A stretch of 64,000 nt of DNA from Flavobacterium subsaxonicum WB 4.1-42 = DSM 21790 (GCF_000422725.1 NZ_KE383909.1:1-64000); one strand, 5' to 3'. Numbered from the stretch's first letter, positions 36,216 through 45,313 are shown. The notes: generated by a model not told the origin, from the letters alone. A program made the numbers and translations.

Positions 36216-37181
36216 TTAGCTTTTAAAACACTCAATAATTCGGTGGGCTACACGTAGTGCTTCGGTGCCATCCTCTAATGTAACAACCGGGGTAGTATCA
36301 TTATTTATAGCATCGGCAAAGGTTTCAAGCTCGTCTAAAATAGCATTGTTAGCCTCTACATCGGGGTTATCAAAATAGATTTGTTTTTTGATGCCCTCAG
36401 CGTTTTGAAGTATCATATCAAAATCGCCGGGAACTTCAGGCGCATCCTTCATTTTAACCACCTCGCATACCTTGTCTAAAAAGTCGACAGAAATGTAAGC
36501 ATCCTTCTGGAAAAAGCGCGATTTACGCATATTTTTCATCGAGATGCGGCTGGCGGTAAGGTTTGCCACACAACCATTTTCAAACTCAATACGGGCGTTG
36601 GCTATATCGGGCGTATCGCTAATTACAGATACCCCACTGGCATAAATATTTTGCACCTTAGATTTTACCACGCTCAAAATCACATCAATATCATGAATCA
36701 TAAGATCCAAAACCACAGGTACATCCGTTCCGCGCGGGTTAAATTCAGCCAGGCGGTGCGTTTCTATAAACATAGGGTTTTCGATCTTGTTTTTGGTGGC
36801 TGTAAAAGCGGGGTTAAAACGCTCTACATGGCCCACCTGGCCCTTAACATTTTGCTGTTTGGCAAGCAGCATAATTTCTTCGGCCTCTGCAAGGGTGTTG
36901 GCAATGGGCTTTTCTATAAACAGGTGTTTGCCGGCGTTTATAACCTCTATGGCGCAATCGTAATGCGAAAGGGTAGGGGTAACAATATCTACCACATCTA
37001 CAGCGGCTATAAGACTGCTTATTGTATCAAATTTTTGGTATCCAAATTCGTGTGCAACTTTATCTGCATTTTCGCTGTTAGGGTCGTAAAAACCAACAAG
37101 CTCGTATTTTTGGGACTGGTTTAGCAAACGCAGGTGTATCTTTCCCAGATGGCCTGCGCCCAAAACGCCAACTTTTAGCAT
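36216..37181 (-). CDS. Gfo/Idh/MocA-family oxidoreductase
   Basis: A 321-aa NAD(P)-dependent oxidoreductase: N-terminal Rossmann domain with GAGHLGKIHLRLL (7-19) and the EKPIAN motif (about 93-98), then the alpha/beta C-terminal domain. Substrate (probably a sugar or cyclic compound) unknown. First gene of a minus-strand operon that leads through the remnant and the two membrane proteins to hbd. Confidence 0.85.
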   Translation of the reverse strand: MLKVGVLGAGHLGKIHLRLLNQSQKYELVGFYDPNSENADKVAHEFGYQKFDTISSLIAAVDVVDIVTPTLSHYDCAIEVINAGKHLFIEKPIANTLAEAEEIMLLAKQQNVKGQVGHVERFNPAFTATKNKIENPMFIETHRLAEFNPRGTDVPVVLDLMIHDIDVILSVVKSKVQNIYASGVSVISDTPDIANARIEFENGCVANLTASRISMKNMRKSRFFQKDAYISVDFLDKVCEVVKMKDAPEVPGDFDMILQNAEGIKKQIYFDNPDVEANNAILDELETFADAINNDTTPVVTLEDGTEALRVAHRIIECFKS

Positions 37182-37197
37182 AAGAATATATTTTTAT

Positions 37198-37230
37198 CAA
37201 AAATAAGATTATTTACAATCAATATCCAAA
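37198..37230 (-). promoter_or_regulatory. Promoter of the Gfo/Idh/MocA-hbd operon
   Basis: On the minus strand: TTTG at 37227-37230, 21-nt spacer, TATTTTTG at 37198-37205; leader about 13 nt to ATG 37181. Confidence 0.6.
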
Positions 37231-37345
37231 AAATAGCATTCAAAACACAGTTGACGTTGCGTTTATTTTTGTTACTAAAGTTATTTTAAGGTTTGGAAAA
37301 TTAACAATTTCTTCACTATTTTTACCATTCAACAATATCTCCGTT

Positions 37346-37993
37346 TTGAAAGACACCGCCAAACATCAGGGACTTCGTAATCAATTGGTAAGCGTACTGC
37401 AGCAAAAAGGCATTACCGACAAAAATGTGCTGGAAGCTATCAAAAAAATTCCGAGGCACCTTTTTCTTAATTCCAGCTTTGAAGATTATGCCTACCAGGA
37501 CAAGGCTTTCCCTATTGGTGCCGGGCAAACCATATCGCAGCCGTATACGGTGGCTTTCCAGAGCCAGCTGCTGCAGGTAGAAAAAGACCATAAAGTGCTC
37601 GAAATTGGTACCGGATCTGGTTACCAGACCGCCGTGCTGTACATGATGGGCGCCAAAGTGTATAGTGTAGAAAGGCAAAACGAGTTGTTTAAAACAACAT
37701 CGTTACTGTTGCCTAAACTGGGCATAAGGCCCAAGCACCTTTCTTTTGGCGATGGCTACAAAGGCCTGCCCAACTACGGCCCGTTTGACAGCGTGATTGT
37801 AACCGCAGGTGCACCGCTTATACCAAAGCCGCTTATGGCGCAGCTAAAAATAGGGGGCAGGCTGGTAATACCTGTGGGCGGCGAAAACCAACCCCAGATA
37901 ATGACACTGCTTATTAGAAAGAGTGAAACCCAGTTTGAAAAACATGAGCTGGGCGAATTTAGGTTTGTGCCATTGCTGGAAAATAAAAATTAA
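37346..37993 (+). CDS. pcm: Protein-L-isoaspartate O-methyltransferase
   Basis: Repairs isoaspartate in aged proteins by SAM-dependent methylation. 215 aa, standard length. KIPRHLFL, the SAM motif LEIGTGSGYQTA, and VTAGAP are present. Start codon is TTG: no ATG lies upstream in frame and the N-terminus KDTAKHQGLRNQLV is as in other flavobacterial Pcm. Ends at a bidirectional terminator shared with smpB. Confidence 0.95.
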   Translation: MKDTAKHQGLRNQLVSVLQQKGITDKNVLEAIKKIPRHLFLNSSFEDYAYQDKAFPIGAGQTISQPYTVAFQSQLLQVEKDHKVLEIGTGSGYQTAVLYMMGAKVYSVERQNELFKTTSLLLPKLGIRPKHLSFGDGYKGLPNYGPFDSVIVTAGAPLIPKPLMAQLKIGGRLVIPVGGENQPQIMTLLIRKSETQFEKHELGEFRFVPLLENKN

Positions 37994-38024
37994 TTATTCT
38001 GCTGTTGCGGAAGTGCCGTATAAA

Positions 38025-38053
38025 CAAAAAGCCCTCTGCGAGGGCTTTTTTTA
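38025..38053. terminator. Bidirectional terminator between pcm and smpB
   Basis: GCCCTC/GAGGGC stem with A-run before and T-run after, serving both converging genes. Confidence 0.8.
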
Positions 38054-38506
38054 TTTGAATTCTTTCTTAATCCTGTCCAGGTCGCGTTTGGTGTCTCGCT
38101 CTTTCATGGTTTCGCGTTTGTCGTAATTTTTCTTACCGCGGCACAAGCCAATTTCCAGTTTTGCCATACCTTTTTCGTTGGTAAACAGCCTAAGCGGAAT
38201 AATGGTTAACCCTTGGTTCTGCACACTTTTTAAAAGGCTTTTAAGCTCTTTTTTATTCAGTAATAGCTTGCGCTCGCTTTTAGGCAGGTGGGTAAAGCTG
38301 CGGCTGTAGGCATACTCTTCTATGCTGGTGTTTATAGCAAACAGTTCGTGCTCATGAAATTCGCAAAAACTTTCGGCAATAGAAGCCTTGCCCAACCTGA
38401 TGGATTTAATCTCAGATCCGGCCAATACAATACCCGCCGTATAACGGTCTAATATCTCGTAATCAAACCGGGCGCGCTTATTTAATATGTTAACAGTTTT
38501 TTGCAT
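38051..38506 (-). CDS. smpB: SsrA-binding protein
   Basis: tmRNA partner for ribosome rescue and tagging. From ATG 38506 (MQKTVNILNKRARFDYEI) it is 151 aa, the usual size. LAGSEIKSIR, RSFTHLPK..KLLL and the lysine/arginine-rich tail GLCRGKKNYDKRE are typical. The longer frame to 38527 has no support, since the -7 box TACCTTTG lies within it. Confidence 0.95.
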   Translation of the reverse strand: MQKTVNILNKRARFDYEILDRYTAGIVLAGSEIKSIRLGKASIAESFCEFHEHELFAINTSIEEYAYSRSFTHLPKSERKLLLNKKELKSLLKSVQNQGLTIIPLRLFTNEKGMAKLEIGLCRGKKNYDKRETMKERDTKRDLDRIKKEFK

Positions 38507-38514
38507 AAGGATTG

Positions 38515-38545
38515 CAAAGGTAAGCACAAATGTTTAATGCAGCAA
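38515..38545 (-). promoter_or_regulatory. Promoter of smpB
   Basis: Minus-strand TTG (38543-38545), 20-nt spacer, TACCTTTG (38515-38522); leader only about 4-5 nt. Confidence 0.55.
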
Positions 38546-38561
38546 CAGCATTAAGAAAGTG

Positions 38562-39044
38562 TTACGGTTTTATACGCGTATGGCTAATTTTAGCGCCGGT
38601 AATGGTAATAATGTACAGGTTGCCAAACTCGGTTTCTGGTATATCTGTATAAACCTCGCTGCCCAGCAACTCGTTAATGGCCGCCGGTATGGTATTGCTG
38701 TGGCCTGTAATAAGCAGGGTTTTGCCCCTGTATTTGTTGGCTAAGCCCATGAGTGGCAGGGTAGGGTCGTATGTTTCAAAAAGGTGTTTATCCTGCGCTT
38801 CGGCAATTGGCCAGGCGGTAAGTGCCGTTATTTGGTACTGCGTTACAAAAAAGTAGTCTATAGGCTTGGCTTTAAAGTACTTTGCCCATTTTTGGGCACG
38901 GGTGGTACCGGCGGCCGAGAGTTCCGGGTCTTTACTGTTGTCGGCTTTTTCGGCATGCCTAATCAGGTAAATGGTGGTGGTAGCCTCCTGGCTGTAAAGG
39001 CTTGTAATTAAAAAAAGGCTGAATATGAGGTAAATTTGTTTCAT
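38562..39044 (-). CDS. Exported histidine phosphatase-family protein
   Basis: A 160-aa protein of the SixA/phosphoglycerate mutase-like superfamily with an N-terminal signal peptide (1-18, ends LYSQ). Catalytic RHG-type motif is LIRHAEK (about 27-33) and the second His is in ITGHSN. Small size and export suggest a periplasmic phosphatase; substrate unknown. Confidence 0.8.
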   Translation of the reverse strand: MKQIYLIFSLFLITSLYSQEATTTIYLIRHAEKADNSKDPELSAAGTTRAQKWAKYFKAKPIDYFFVTQYQITALTAWPIAEAQDKHLFETYDPTLPLMGLANKYRGKTLLITGHSNTIPAAINELLGSEVYTDIPETEFGNLYIITITGAKISHTRIKP

Positions 39045-39092
39045 AATACTATCGATTGCTACAGCTAATGCACATAGTGCTGCTTTATTTTA

Positions 39093-39100
39093 TACTTTTG
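39093..39100 (+). promoter_or_regulatory. Putative -7 element 4 nt from the VF530 start codon
   Basis: TACTTTTG; ATG 39105 begins 4 nt further on, so the mRNA is predicted to be leaderless. No clear -33 element. Confidence 0.5.
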
Positions 39101-39104
39101 CGGT

Positions 39105-39335
39105 ATGGAACAACCAGCCTCTAAAGACCCGATGCACGGCATTACCCTTAAAAAAATACTCGAAGACCTTGAGGGTTATTACGGATTTGATACCATGGCC
39201 GAATTTGTAAACATTAAATGTTTTAAAGATAACCCAAGTATTAAATCGAGCCTTACCTTTTTGCGCAAAACCGACTGGGCCCGCAAAAAGGTAGAAGAAC
39301 TTTATATAAGGACATTGCCCAAATTAAAGGGTTAA
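39105..39335 (+). CDS. VF530 family small DNA-binding protein
   Basis: A 76-aa protein of the VF530 family (DUF2132): KDPMHGITLKKILEDLEGYYGF at the N-terminus (quoted in part) and KDNPSIKSSLTFLRKTDWARKKVE at the C-terminus match closely. The family fold is a small helical DNA-binding domain. Stands alone, convergent to the ABC-pair operon, and may be leaderless. Confidence 0.85.
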   Translation: MEQPASKDPMHGITLKKILEDLEGYYGFDTMAEFVNIKCFKDNPSIKSSLTFLRKTDWARKKVEELYIRTLPKLKG

Positions 39336-40834
39336 CCCTCGGCAATGCCTTTCCATTTTTTTATAGAGCGGGTTAAAAAGTACATGTAGATAAATATAAA
39401 TAAAAGGTTGACATAAATTAAATGTCCGTAATTATCTCTCAGTAATTTTTCAAGGCTATTGTCGTAATCACTATTATTAGCGGTATACCTGGTATCTATC
39501 ATGGTTAGTAAAATTGCATATAGAAGTGGTAAAAACCACGGCATCATCCATAAAAGATTGTTTAGTATAACATCTGAATAGCCTTTGTTTTCTTTACTGT
39601 TGCAGATGTAAATATAATATACCAACACAATTATAAAAATAGTAAGCCATAAACACAAAGAAAAATTGTAAGACGAGGCAGCTATGCCGGCAATTGTTGA
39701 TATTATGCCTATTATTCCCGAAGCTACAAGCGCAATGAGCCAGTTTCTGCCCGATGTTACCCTGTAAGAAAATACAGCAAGCGACGTCATTATACCAAAG
39801 TACAGGTAAATAATGCCAACTTGTTTATCGAAATCCGGGTTTGCCCATGCCTGAGATATGGTGCTGTACGAACGGTTAAGCGCCTTAAATGGTACATAAT
39901 ATTTAGAGTACAGCGTTTTAGTGTCATTTTCAATTTTTAATTGGTACGATAAAGTATCGCTTTCTTTAGCGTTAACATTAGAATCAGCCACTACCTCTGT
40001 TGTAGTATATTGGCCATTATAATTACCATATACAACCTTTTCTACCCCTGCAATAACTATAGGGCTATTAAATGCAGGATAATCGTATACCAGGCTTAGC
40101 CATTTTTCAGGAGAAATGTTACTTTTTAAATTATGGCTCTTAGCAATTTTATCAAATTCTTTCATAACCCATAATACCGAATCTTTCCTGTTTTCTGTAA
40201 GCCAGCTTTTAACCCGGTGCTCCAACACAGTATCTTTTACAAAGCCCTGATAACTATAACTTTCTATGGTTTTATTTAGTAAAGATGTTAACACATAGGC
40301 TTTGCCATCAAAAATAACGGCGTCGTTTCGTCTTTGTAGATGGTTAGGGGCTTCATCATAGCCGTCATCTCTATATTCTGCCTCAATAAATATTGATGCC
40401 ATGCTCAGGATATCGACGCGGCGAGAAAATTCTGCTTCGGTAAAATAACTCCTTATCCTAAAATCTTTAGCAAATAAAAAAGACGCACTATACGAGCAGT
40501 TAAGCAGGCATATAAGTGTTATCAGGCACCATTCTTTATACAGTACATTGGCACTTTGAGGATAGAATGATTTGTATGCATTGTTCCTGAAATAAAAAAC
40601 GAGCCAAACAGTAAACACCAGTAATGCAATAAATACCGAAAAAAAGATAACTACCAAAGGGGTATCATCATAATATGATTCTCTTGGGTCGGTAAAGTTT
40701 ATAGCGCCGTTTAAGTAGCCAATAATCAGGAAAATAATGTTGAATAGTATGGTAACCGCCAGCATGGGCACCAACTTTATATTCCATAAAAGGGGGTGGC
40801 GTAGCAATAGGTAATTTTGAATATTTTTAAACAT
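39332..40834 (-). CDS. Polytopic membrane protein partnered with an ABC ATPase
   Basis: A 500-aa protein with about eight TM segments: three in the first 125 residues, a large extracytoplasmic region (about 125-330), then five more. No family motif recognised. It follows the ABC ATPase gene by 14 bp, so it is most likely the permease of an ABC-2-like exporter or a related assembly. Substrate unknown. Confidence 0.65.
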   Translation of the reverse strand: MFKNIQNYLLLRHPLLWNIKLVPMLAVTILFNIIFLIIGYLNGAINFTDPRESYYDDTPLVVIFFSVFIALLVFTVWLVFYFRNNAYKSFYPQSANVLYKEWCLITLICLLNCSYSASFLFAKDFRIRSYFTEAEFSRRVDILSMASIFIEAEYRDDGYDEAPNHLQRRNDAVIFDGKAYVLTSLLNKTIESYSYQGFVKDTVLEHRVKSWLTENRKDSVLWVMKEFDKIAKSHNLKSNISPEKWLSLVYDYPAFNSPIVIAGVEKVVYGNYNGQYTTTEVVADSNVNAKESDTLSYQLKIENDTKTLYSKYYVPFKALNRSYSTISQAWANPDFDKQVGIIYLYFGIMTSLAVFSYRVTSGRNWLIALVASGIIGIISTIAGIAASSYNFSLCLWLTIFIIVLVYYIYICNSKENKGYSDVILNNLLWMMPWFLPLLYAILLTMIDTRYTANNSDYDNSLEKLLRDNYGHLIYVNLLFIFIYMYFLTRSIKKWKGIAEG

Positions 40835-40848
40835 GATGATGTGGCGGT

Positions 40849-42003
40849 TTAGGATACAAAAAAGCGTCTTGTAGAGTTAGAAATATTTCGGAAGTAGCCA
40901 AGCGGCACCTGTTGGTCTATCACCAGTTTTAAAAAGTGGGTTACTGTAGTGGCCGAAGTGAACGTGGCTATATACGTACCGCCATTAAATTGTAACGACA
41001 CCAGGTTAAGCTCCTGTAGCACGTCGTTTAATGTGTTTTGTGTCCATTCGCTTTCAAACTCTATAACCAGTTGTTTTTCGTGCTGTGTATCTTCAGAATG
41101 GGCATCGTAAAGGTTTTTTTGCACGCCATTTTTAAGAAAGATAACCTGGTCTGATGTTTTTTCTACCTCATACAATTGCTGTGAGCTTAATATAATGCCC
41201 ATCGGCCTGAACGGTGACTTTGCAATGGCCCTAAAATCTTCGAGCACTGTTTGTTGTGCCAGTATATCCAGGTTGGCCAGTGGCTCATCTATAAGCAGTA
41301 CTTTGGGTTTCCTGAGCAGCATACGCGCCAGCTCGAAACGCATTTTATAACCCGACGATAAATTTTTCCAACTGTGTTTCCTGAATTTGCGTAAACCCAG
41401 CCTTGCAATAATAAGCTCTACAATTAAATTGTTCTCTTCGGGGCTGTAGCCATAGCTTGCTGCGGTAAAAACCAAATTTTCGTACATCGATCCGCGCCAT
41501 GTGTCTGTGCGCTGCGGTATATATACCAGTTTGGTACGCAGGTCGTACAGGTCTTTATACGTAAAGTTATAAATAACCTGCCCGGCTGTAGCATACAACT
41601 CACCACACAAAAGGCGCAACAGGGTAGTTTTGCCGTTACCGTTTTCGCCCACAAGGCCTACAATGTCGCCTTCAAACAATTCTAAATTTACCGGCCCCAG
41701 CGCAAATGCCGCCGCCGAGTATGATTTTTTAACCTCGGTGGCCTCCAGTATTTTATATCGTTCGCTAAGGGGTTTATTAATCAGGGTGGCGTAAAGTTCA
41801 TCGAGCAGGGCGTCGAGCTTTTGTTTGGTATCGGGGTGGTTTACATTGCTGTCCAGCCAGTCCAGCAGTGTATTGGCCTTTTGGTAAAAAGCTATATCGG
41901 CAGTATCTAATGTAAAATCTATAATTCGCTTTACAACAAGCGGGTAATCATCAAAGCGCAGTAGGTCGCGCACTTCTGTAAACTGTCTTTCAAATTCGTT
42001 CAT
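40849..42003 (-). CDS. ABC transporter ATP-binding protein with an N-terminal helical extension
   Basis: A 384-aa ATPase. Residues 1-85 are an alpha-helical extension (MNEFERQFTEVRDLLRFDDY...), then a canonical nucleotide-binding domain: Walker A GENGNGKTT (119-127), Q loop in YIPQRTDTW, signature LSSGYKMRFELARML, Walker B VLLIDEPLANLD. After the ABC core comes a C-terminal part (about 300-384) of unknown role. The TTG at 42024 lies in the promoter, so ATG 42003 is the start. Pairs with the 500-aa membrane protein. Confidence 0.85.
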   Translation of the reverse strand: MNEFERQFTEVRDLLRFDDYPLVVKRIIDFTLDTADIAFYQKANTLLDWLDSNVNHPDTKQKLDALLDELYATLINKPLSERYKILEATEVKKSYSAAAFALGPVNLELFEGDIVGLVGENGNGKTTLLRLLCGELYATAGQVIYNFTYKDLYDLRTKLVYIPQRTDTWRGSMYENLVFTAASYGYSPEENNLIVELIIARLGLRKFRKHSWKNLSSGYKMRFELARMLLRKPKVLLIDEPLANLDILAQQTVLEDFRAIAKSPFRPMGIILSSQQLYEVEKTSDQVIFLKNGVQKNLYDAHSEDTQHEKQLVIEFESEWTQNTLNDVLQELNLVSLQFNGGTYIATFTSATTVTHFLKLVIDQQVPLGYFRNISNSTRRFFVS

Positions 42004-42021
42004 TGGTGGTGGTGTAGGTAT

Positions 42022-42055
42022 CAAATATACTTAACCGCCGCCAATAAACAACAAA
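42022..42055 (-). promoter_or_regulatory. Promoter of the ABC pair
   Basis: Minus-strand TTTG (42052-42055), 22-nt spacer, TATATTTG (42022-42029). Leader about 15 nt to ATG 42003. Part of it lies inside a duplicated 49-bp segment. Confidence 0.6.
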
Positions 42056-42082
42056 AAAATCTTCCTCTTGTGGAAGAGGATT
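42034..42082 (-). terminator. Terminator/repeat copy 1 (downstream of the 135-aa gene)
   Basis: CCTCTT/AAGAGG hairpin followed on the minus strand by a T-rich run; its 49 bp are 44/49 identical to 42551-42599. Confidence 0.65.
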
Positions 42083-42083
42083 G

Positions 42084-42491
42084 CTACAACAGGTTTCTTA
42101 TAATGATTAATAAAAAACATAAAAGAGGTAGCGCCATACAACACAGAAAGAAAGTTATTACATATTTGCCGTTATTGTATTTGTATCTTTCAATTAATAT
42201 CTCATATCTATTTTTATAAAAAATCAGAAAATAGTTAATTACAACAAAGGGTATAAAAAAAAGAAGCAGAGACTCAAATAAGTCGCACCATGGCTTTGCA
42301 ATGTAATTTTTTAAATTTAACTCATAAAAGCTTGAGCCTATAATATTTTCGAGTATCGTTATAAATACCATATAAGCAATTGCCATAGTAAACGACATTA
42401 TCATCATCGATTTTAGTTTCCAAGCATAATCGTCGAAATTTCTTATTTTAACTATACAGTCTATCCAAATTGTATAATATAACGTTAGCAT
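42084..42491 (-). CDS. Small membrane protein, unknown
   Basis: A 135-aa protein with three TM segments (about 30-55, 75-95, 112-133). Start MLTLYYTIW. No recognised domain. Flanked on both sides by the duplicated terminator segment. Confidence 0.55.
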   Translation of the reverse strand: MLTLYYTIWIDCIVKIRNFDDYAWKLKSMMIMSFTMAIAYMVFITILENIIGSSFYELNLKNYIAKPWCDLFESLLLFFIPFVVINYFLIFYKNRYEILIERYKYNNGKYVITFFLCCMALPLLCFLLIIIRNLL

Positions 42492-42550
42492 AATTATTTA
42501 TTTATTATAGCGGTTTACTATACATAATGGTGTATTTACCCTATAGTTTT

Positions 42551-42599
42551 ACCGCGGCAAATAAACAACAAAAAAATCTTCCCCTTGTGGGAGAAGATT
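42551..42599 (-). terminator. Terminator/repeat copy 2 (downstream of the lipoprotein gene)
   Basis: AATCTTCTCCC/GGGGAAGATT stem with ACAA loop and T7 on the minus strand; second copy of the duplicated 49-bp segment. Confidence 0.7.
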
Positions 42600-42628
42600 C
42601 TAATTAATGTATGTTTTTTTAAACGCTA

Positions 42629-43045
42629 TTATGGCGATACCACAATAGTTTTAACTATAGGCTCTGTAGCGGTTATAAAACGCAGTGTGTAAGTGCCCGG
42701 AAAGTTAGTTATAAACGAGTAAGGCTTATTTAAGGTAGTGTTTGTAGTGGTACATTCGCAGCCGGTTTTATTTACTAAAGCGCCAATATTTATAATTTTA
42801 TTATCAGAAACTTCTGCTTCTTCAATAAACTGGCTAAAAGCTTCGCAGCTTGAGGTAGTTTTAAATACTACATCAAGCGTTACCGGCACGCCTACTTTTG
42901 TGCTATCGGCACCAATTACATTGTTGGTAGCAACGTAATACTGGCTAAAGCAGGTTGCAGAAGCGCTGTCATCACTCAAACTACAAGCAGTCAGTACCAT
43001 TACGGTAGCAAATACTGCTATAAATTTAAATTTTAAAGTTTTCAT
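42629..43045 (-). CDS. Small lipoprotein, unknown
   Basis: A 138-aa protein with type II signal peptide (lipobox LTAC, Cys21), followed by SLSDDSASA. The acidic pair after the Cys resembles surface-lipoprotein export signals of Bacteroidota (inference). The mature part is beta-rich with five Cys. No domain recognised. Has its own terminator. Confidence 0.6.
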   Translation of the reverse strand: MKTLKFKFIAVFATVMVLTACSLSDDSASATCFSQYYVATNNVIGADSTKVGVPVTLDVVFKTTSSCEAFSQFIEEAEVSDNKIINIGALVNKTGCECTTTNTTLNKPYSFITNFPGTYTLRFITATEPIVKTIVVSP

Positions 43046-43110
43046 ATTCTATGTGTGTTTTGCTATAGATGAAAATTTAAACGAAAGGTTGCGTTACCAT
43101 CAAAAAAAAG

Positions 43111-43959
43111 TTAGATAATTTGTACCGAAAATCCTGCTTTGTACTGTTTTCCTGCTTCCAGAAGTACAATGCCCTGTTTTTCAATAAGGTTGCCAAAGGT
43201 ACTTTCAGGGTCAGAAAACCCCTGCCACGGCTCAATGCATAAAAACGGAGCATCTTGTTTTGTCCAGATGCCCAGGTGCGGAAAATCGGCAAAAGAAACT
43301 TTTATATACCCCTGATTATTTTTGTTGATGGTAACCGACTTCGATTCGAGTTGCTTAAAAATAAGCGCATCGTTCTCGAACAATTCGTATGATAACGGCA
43401 GCACGCCGCCTTCGGCAGGCAGTGTTACGGTTTTATCGCTAAGCAGGTCGTTTTTAAGCTGGGTGCTAACAAGTGGTTCGGCCTTTTCAAATTCAAGGCT
43501 ATAGTTGCTAAAATTTTCCGGCAGGGCAAAAGCGGGGTGCGCCCCTAACGAGAAGGGCATGGCAGCTTCACCTTTGTTGGTAACGGTATAGTCGAGATAA
43601 AGGGTTTTATCCTTTAGCGTGTAGGTAAGCTCCAGTTCGAACTTAAAAGGATATACTTTTAGGGTATCGCTGCTATCCGATAGTGTAAAGGCTACGCTAT
43701 CGTCTGCCTGGGTTTTTACGGAAAAGGCATTATCGCGTGCAAACCCATGACGGGTTAGTGCATGCACCTGGCCATTGTATAAATATGAGTTGTTTTTGAG
43801 GGTGCCCACAATGGGGAAAAGTATAGGCGAATGCTTGCCCCAAAACTTGGCGTTGCCCTCCCAGATGTATTCGTTATTTGTATCTTTTAAAGAATTAAGT
43901 TCGGCCCCCTGGGGGTTTATGGTTGCGGTAAGCGTTCCATTAGTAATCTTGATGTCCAA
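43111..43959 (-). CDS. Aldose 1-epimerase family protein
   Basis: A 282-aa beta-sandwich protein of the galactose mutarotase/LacX-like superfamily. NPQGAELNSL, GKHSPILFPIVGTL, LTRHGFARD with a catalytic His, and SLGAHPAFALP with the second His are visible. The start is a TTG (43959); the chain begins DIKITNGTL, and no better start lies nearby. 10 bp after the SRPBCC gene, probably cotranscribed with it. Confidence 0.85.
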   Translation of the reverse strand: MDIKITNGTLTATINPQGAELNSLKDTNNEYIWEGNAKFWGKHSPILFPIVGTLKNNSYLYNGQVHALTRHGFARDNAFSVKTQADDSVAFTLSDSSDTLKVYPFKFELELTYTLKDKTLYLDYTVTNKGEAAMPFSLGAHPAFALPENFSNYSLEFEKAEPLVSTQLKNDLLSDKTVTLPAEGGVLPLSYELFENDALIFKQLESKSVTINKNNQGYIKVSFADFPHLGIWTKQDAPFLCIEPWQGFSDPESTFGNLIEKQGIVLLEAGKQYKAGFSVQII

Positions 43960-43969
43960 AAGTGAAATA

Positions 43970-44401
43970 TTAAAGTGATATTTGTCTTTTTTCGGCCAGT
44001 GCTTTTATTTTGTGCGATGCCGTTTCGCCAAATATACTGCTTTCTCCGTAATATGTATCGCCCTCTACCAAGATGGCAAAATCGCCTATCTCAACGTTTA
44101 GCCAGGTATGGCCCTCGGCATCGGTAGACAGGCTGTACGTATAGCCTACAGAGGTTACATTTTCTTCCCAGGTTGGCATATAAAGCGAGTAGCGTAATGT
44201 TTTATTAAGCTCATAATCAACTACATTAAGCCTCCTATCCGGGTATTCTATAATCGTGGCAGGACTAATATCATAGTCGCCAAAGTCTTCGGGTAAAAAT
44301 CCCCATTGGCGGATGTATTCCGGCTTGGTAAGTATTTCCCAAACCCTTGATGGCGAGGCTTCTATCCTGATGCTGTTTTTTACAATAAGTGATTTTCTCA
44401 T
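43970..44401 (-). CDS. SRPBCC (START/AHSA1-like) domain protein
   Basis: A 143-aa protein. The start at 44401 (MRKSLIVKNSIRIEASPSRVWEIL) aligns with the N-terminus of the ligand-binding SRPBCC fold; the longer frame adds 34 unrelated residues. Typical features are VWEILTKPEYIRQWG and a C-terminal helix. Ligand unknown. Upstream of the epimerase by 10 bp. Confidence 0.75.
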   Translation of the reverse strand: MRKSLIVKNSIRIEASPSRVWEILTKPEYIRQWGFLPEDFGDYDISPATIIEYPDRRLNVVDYELNKTLRYSLYMPTWEENVTSVGYTYSLSTDAEGHTWLNVEIGDFAILVEGDTYYGESSIFGETASHKIKALAEKRQISL

Positions 44402-44502
44402 AATACGTAATTTTAAAGGTGTGATTTTAAAAGTACTAAATACACGCCTCCTAAACCAACCATTTAACGATACTTTAAAAGGTGGCATAATTTTATAGCG
44501 CA

Positions 44503-44535
44503 AAAAAATCGCCTAAAATAATTAGGCGATTTGAA
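44503..44535 (-). terminator. Terminator after the 66-aa gene
   Basis: AAATCGCCTAA/TTAGGCGATTT stem with a T-run on the minus strand (44500s); ends the minus-strand gene 44571-44771. Confidence 0.75.
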
Positions 44536-44570
44536 TAATAGTGTCTTGTTAGTTGCTGTAAAAGAGATTG

Positions 44571-44771
44571 TTATATCCTTGAGTCGTCTCTTGTGTTTTT
44601 TACAAGCCCAATGCCGGCTATAAAAAATATCAGTCCTATTATACCATAAATGGCGGTTGTCTTAACGCTTTGCTCCTGAGTAGAGGTATTAGCAAATATG
44701 TAAGCTGCGTAAATAAGGCCAATGATACCCAAAATGGTAAGTATGGCGCCAAAAATTCTCTTTAAATTCAT
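44571..44771 (-). CDS. Small two-TM membrane protein
   Basis: A 66-aa protein with two hydrophobic segments (about 7-27 and 42-57) and a short charged tail RDDSRI. It is the type of small conserved membrane protein common in Bacteroidota; function unknown. Confidence 0.65.
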   Translation of the reverse strand: MNLKRIFGAILTILGIIGLIYAAYIFANTSTQEQSVKTTAIYGIIGLIFFIAGIGLVKNTRDDSRI

Positions 44772-45022
44772 AATGTTTTGTTTTAAGTGTAGTTGATTAC
44801 AAATTTCTGATTTATTTAATGTTTATGGTGCGTGTTTGTAAAAACATTAACATCAACGATAAAATGTAATCATACTTTTGGCGAAATGCCTGTGTTTACT
44901 GACTTTAAAATACCATCATAAATAAAGGACTACAAAAGTTATCTTAACCAAAAGTTATTTAGTCATAAAGTTCTAAAACATAAGGGTTTTATTGCTGAAA
45001 TTTGAGTCGGGAAATAAGCTAA

Positions 45023-45292
45023 ATGTCTAACCCTATAAGATTTAATGTTATGAAATTACTTTACATTCTGGTTGCAGTATTTGCAGTTTTGTTTTCGGGC
45101 TACATGCTTACAAACGATTTTACATTTAATCATACAAGCTTTAGTAACTACCTTATAAACACATTGTTTATTGTATTGCCATGCTGCCTGGGTATAGCCG
45201 GATTGTTTGCAATACTTGCCTATAGAAAAAAACATGCCGATAAAGATGTAATGACGATACGCCAGTACTATCAATATAGAAGCGCCCGTTAA
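45023..45292 (+). CDS. Small membrane protein
   Basis: An 89-aa protein with two TM segments (about 11-30 and 45-68) and a basic cytoplasmic tail. The start could be the ATG at 45023 or the second ATG (45050, MKLLYILV). No recognised family. A strong terminator follows. Confidence 0.55.
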   Translation: MSNPIRFNVMKLLYILVAVFAVLFSGYMLTNDFTFNHTSFSNYLINTLFIVLPCCLGIAGLFAILAYRKKHADKDVMTIRQYYQYRSAR

Positions 45293-45313
45293 ACACACGG
45301 CTACGCTTTTTTA

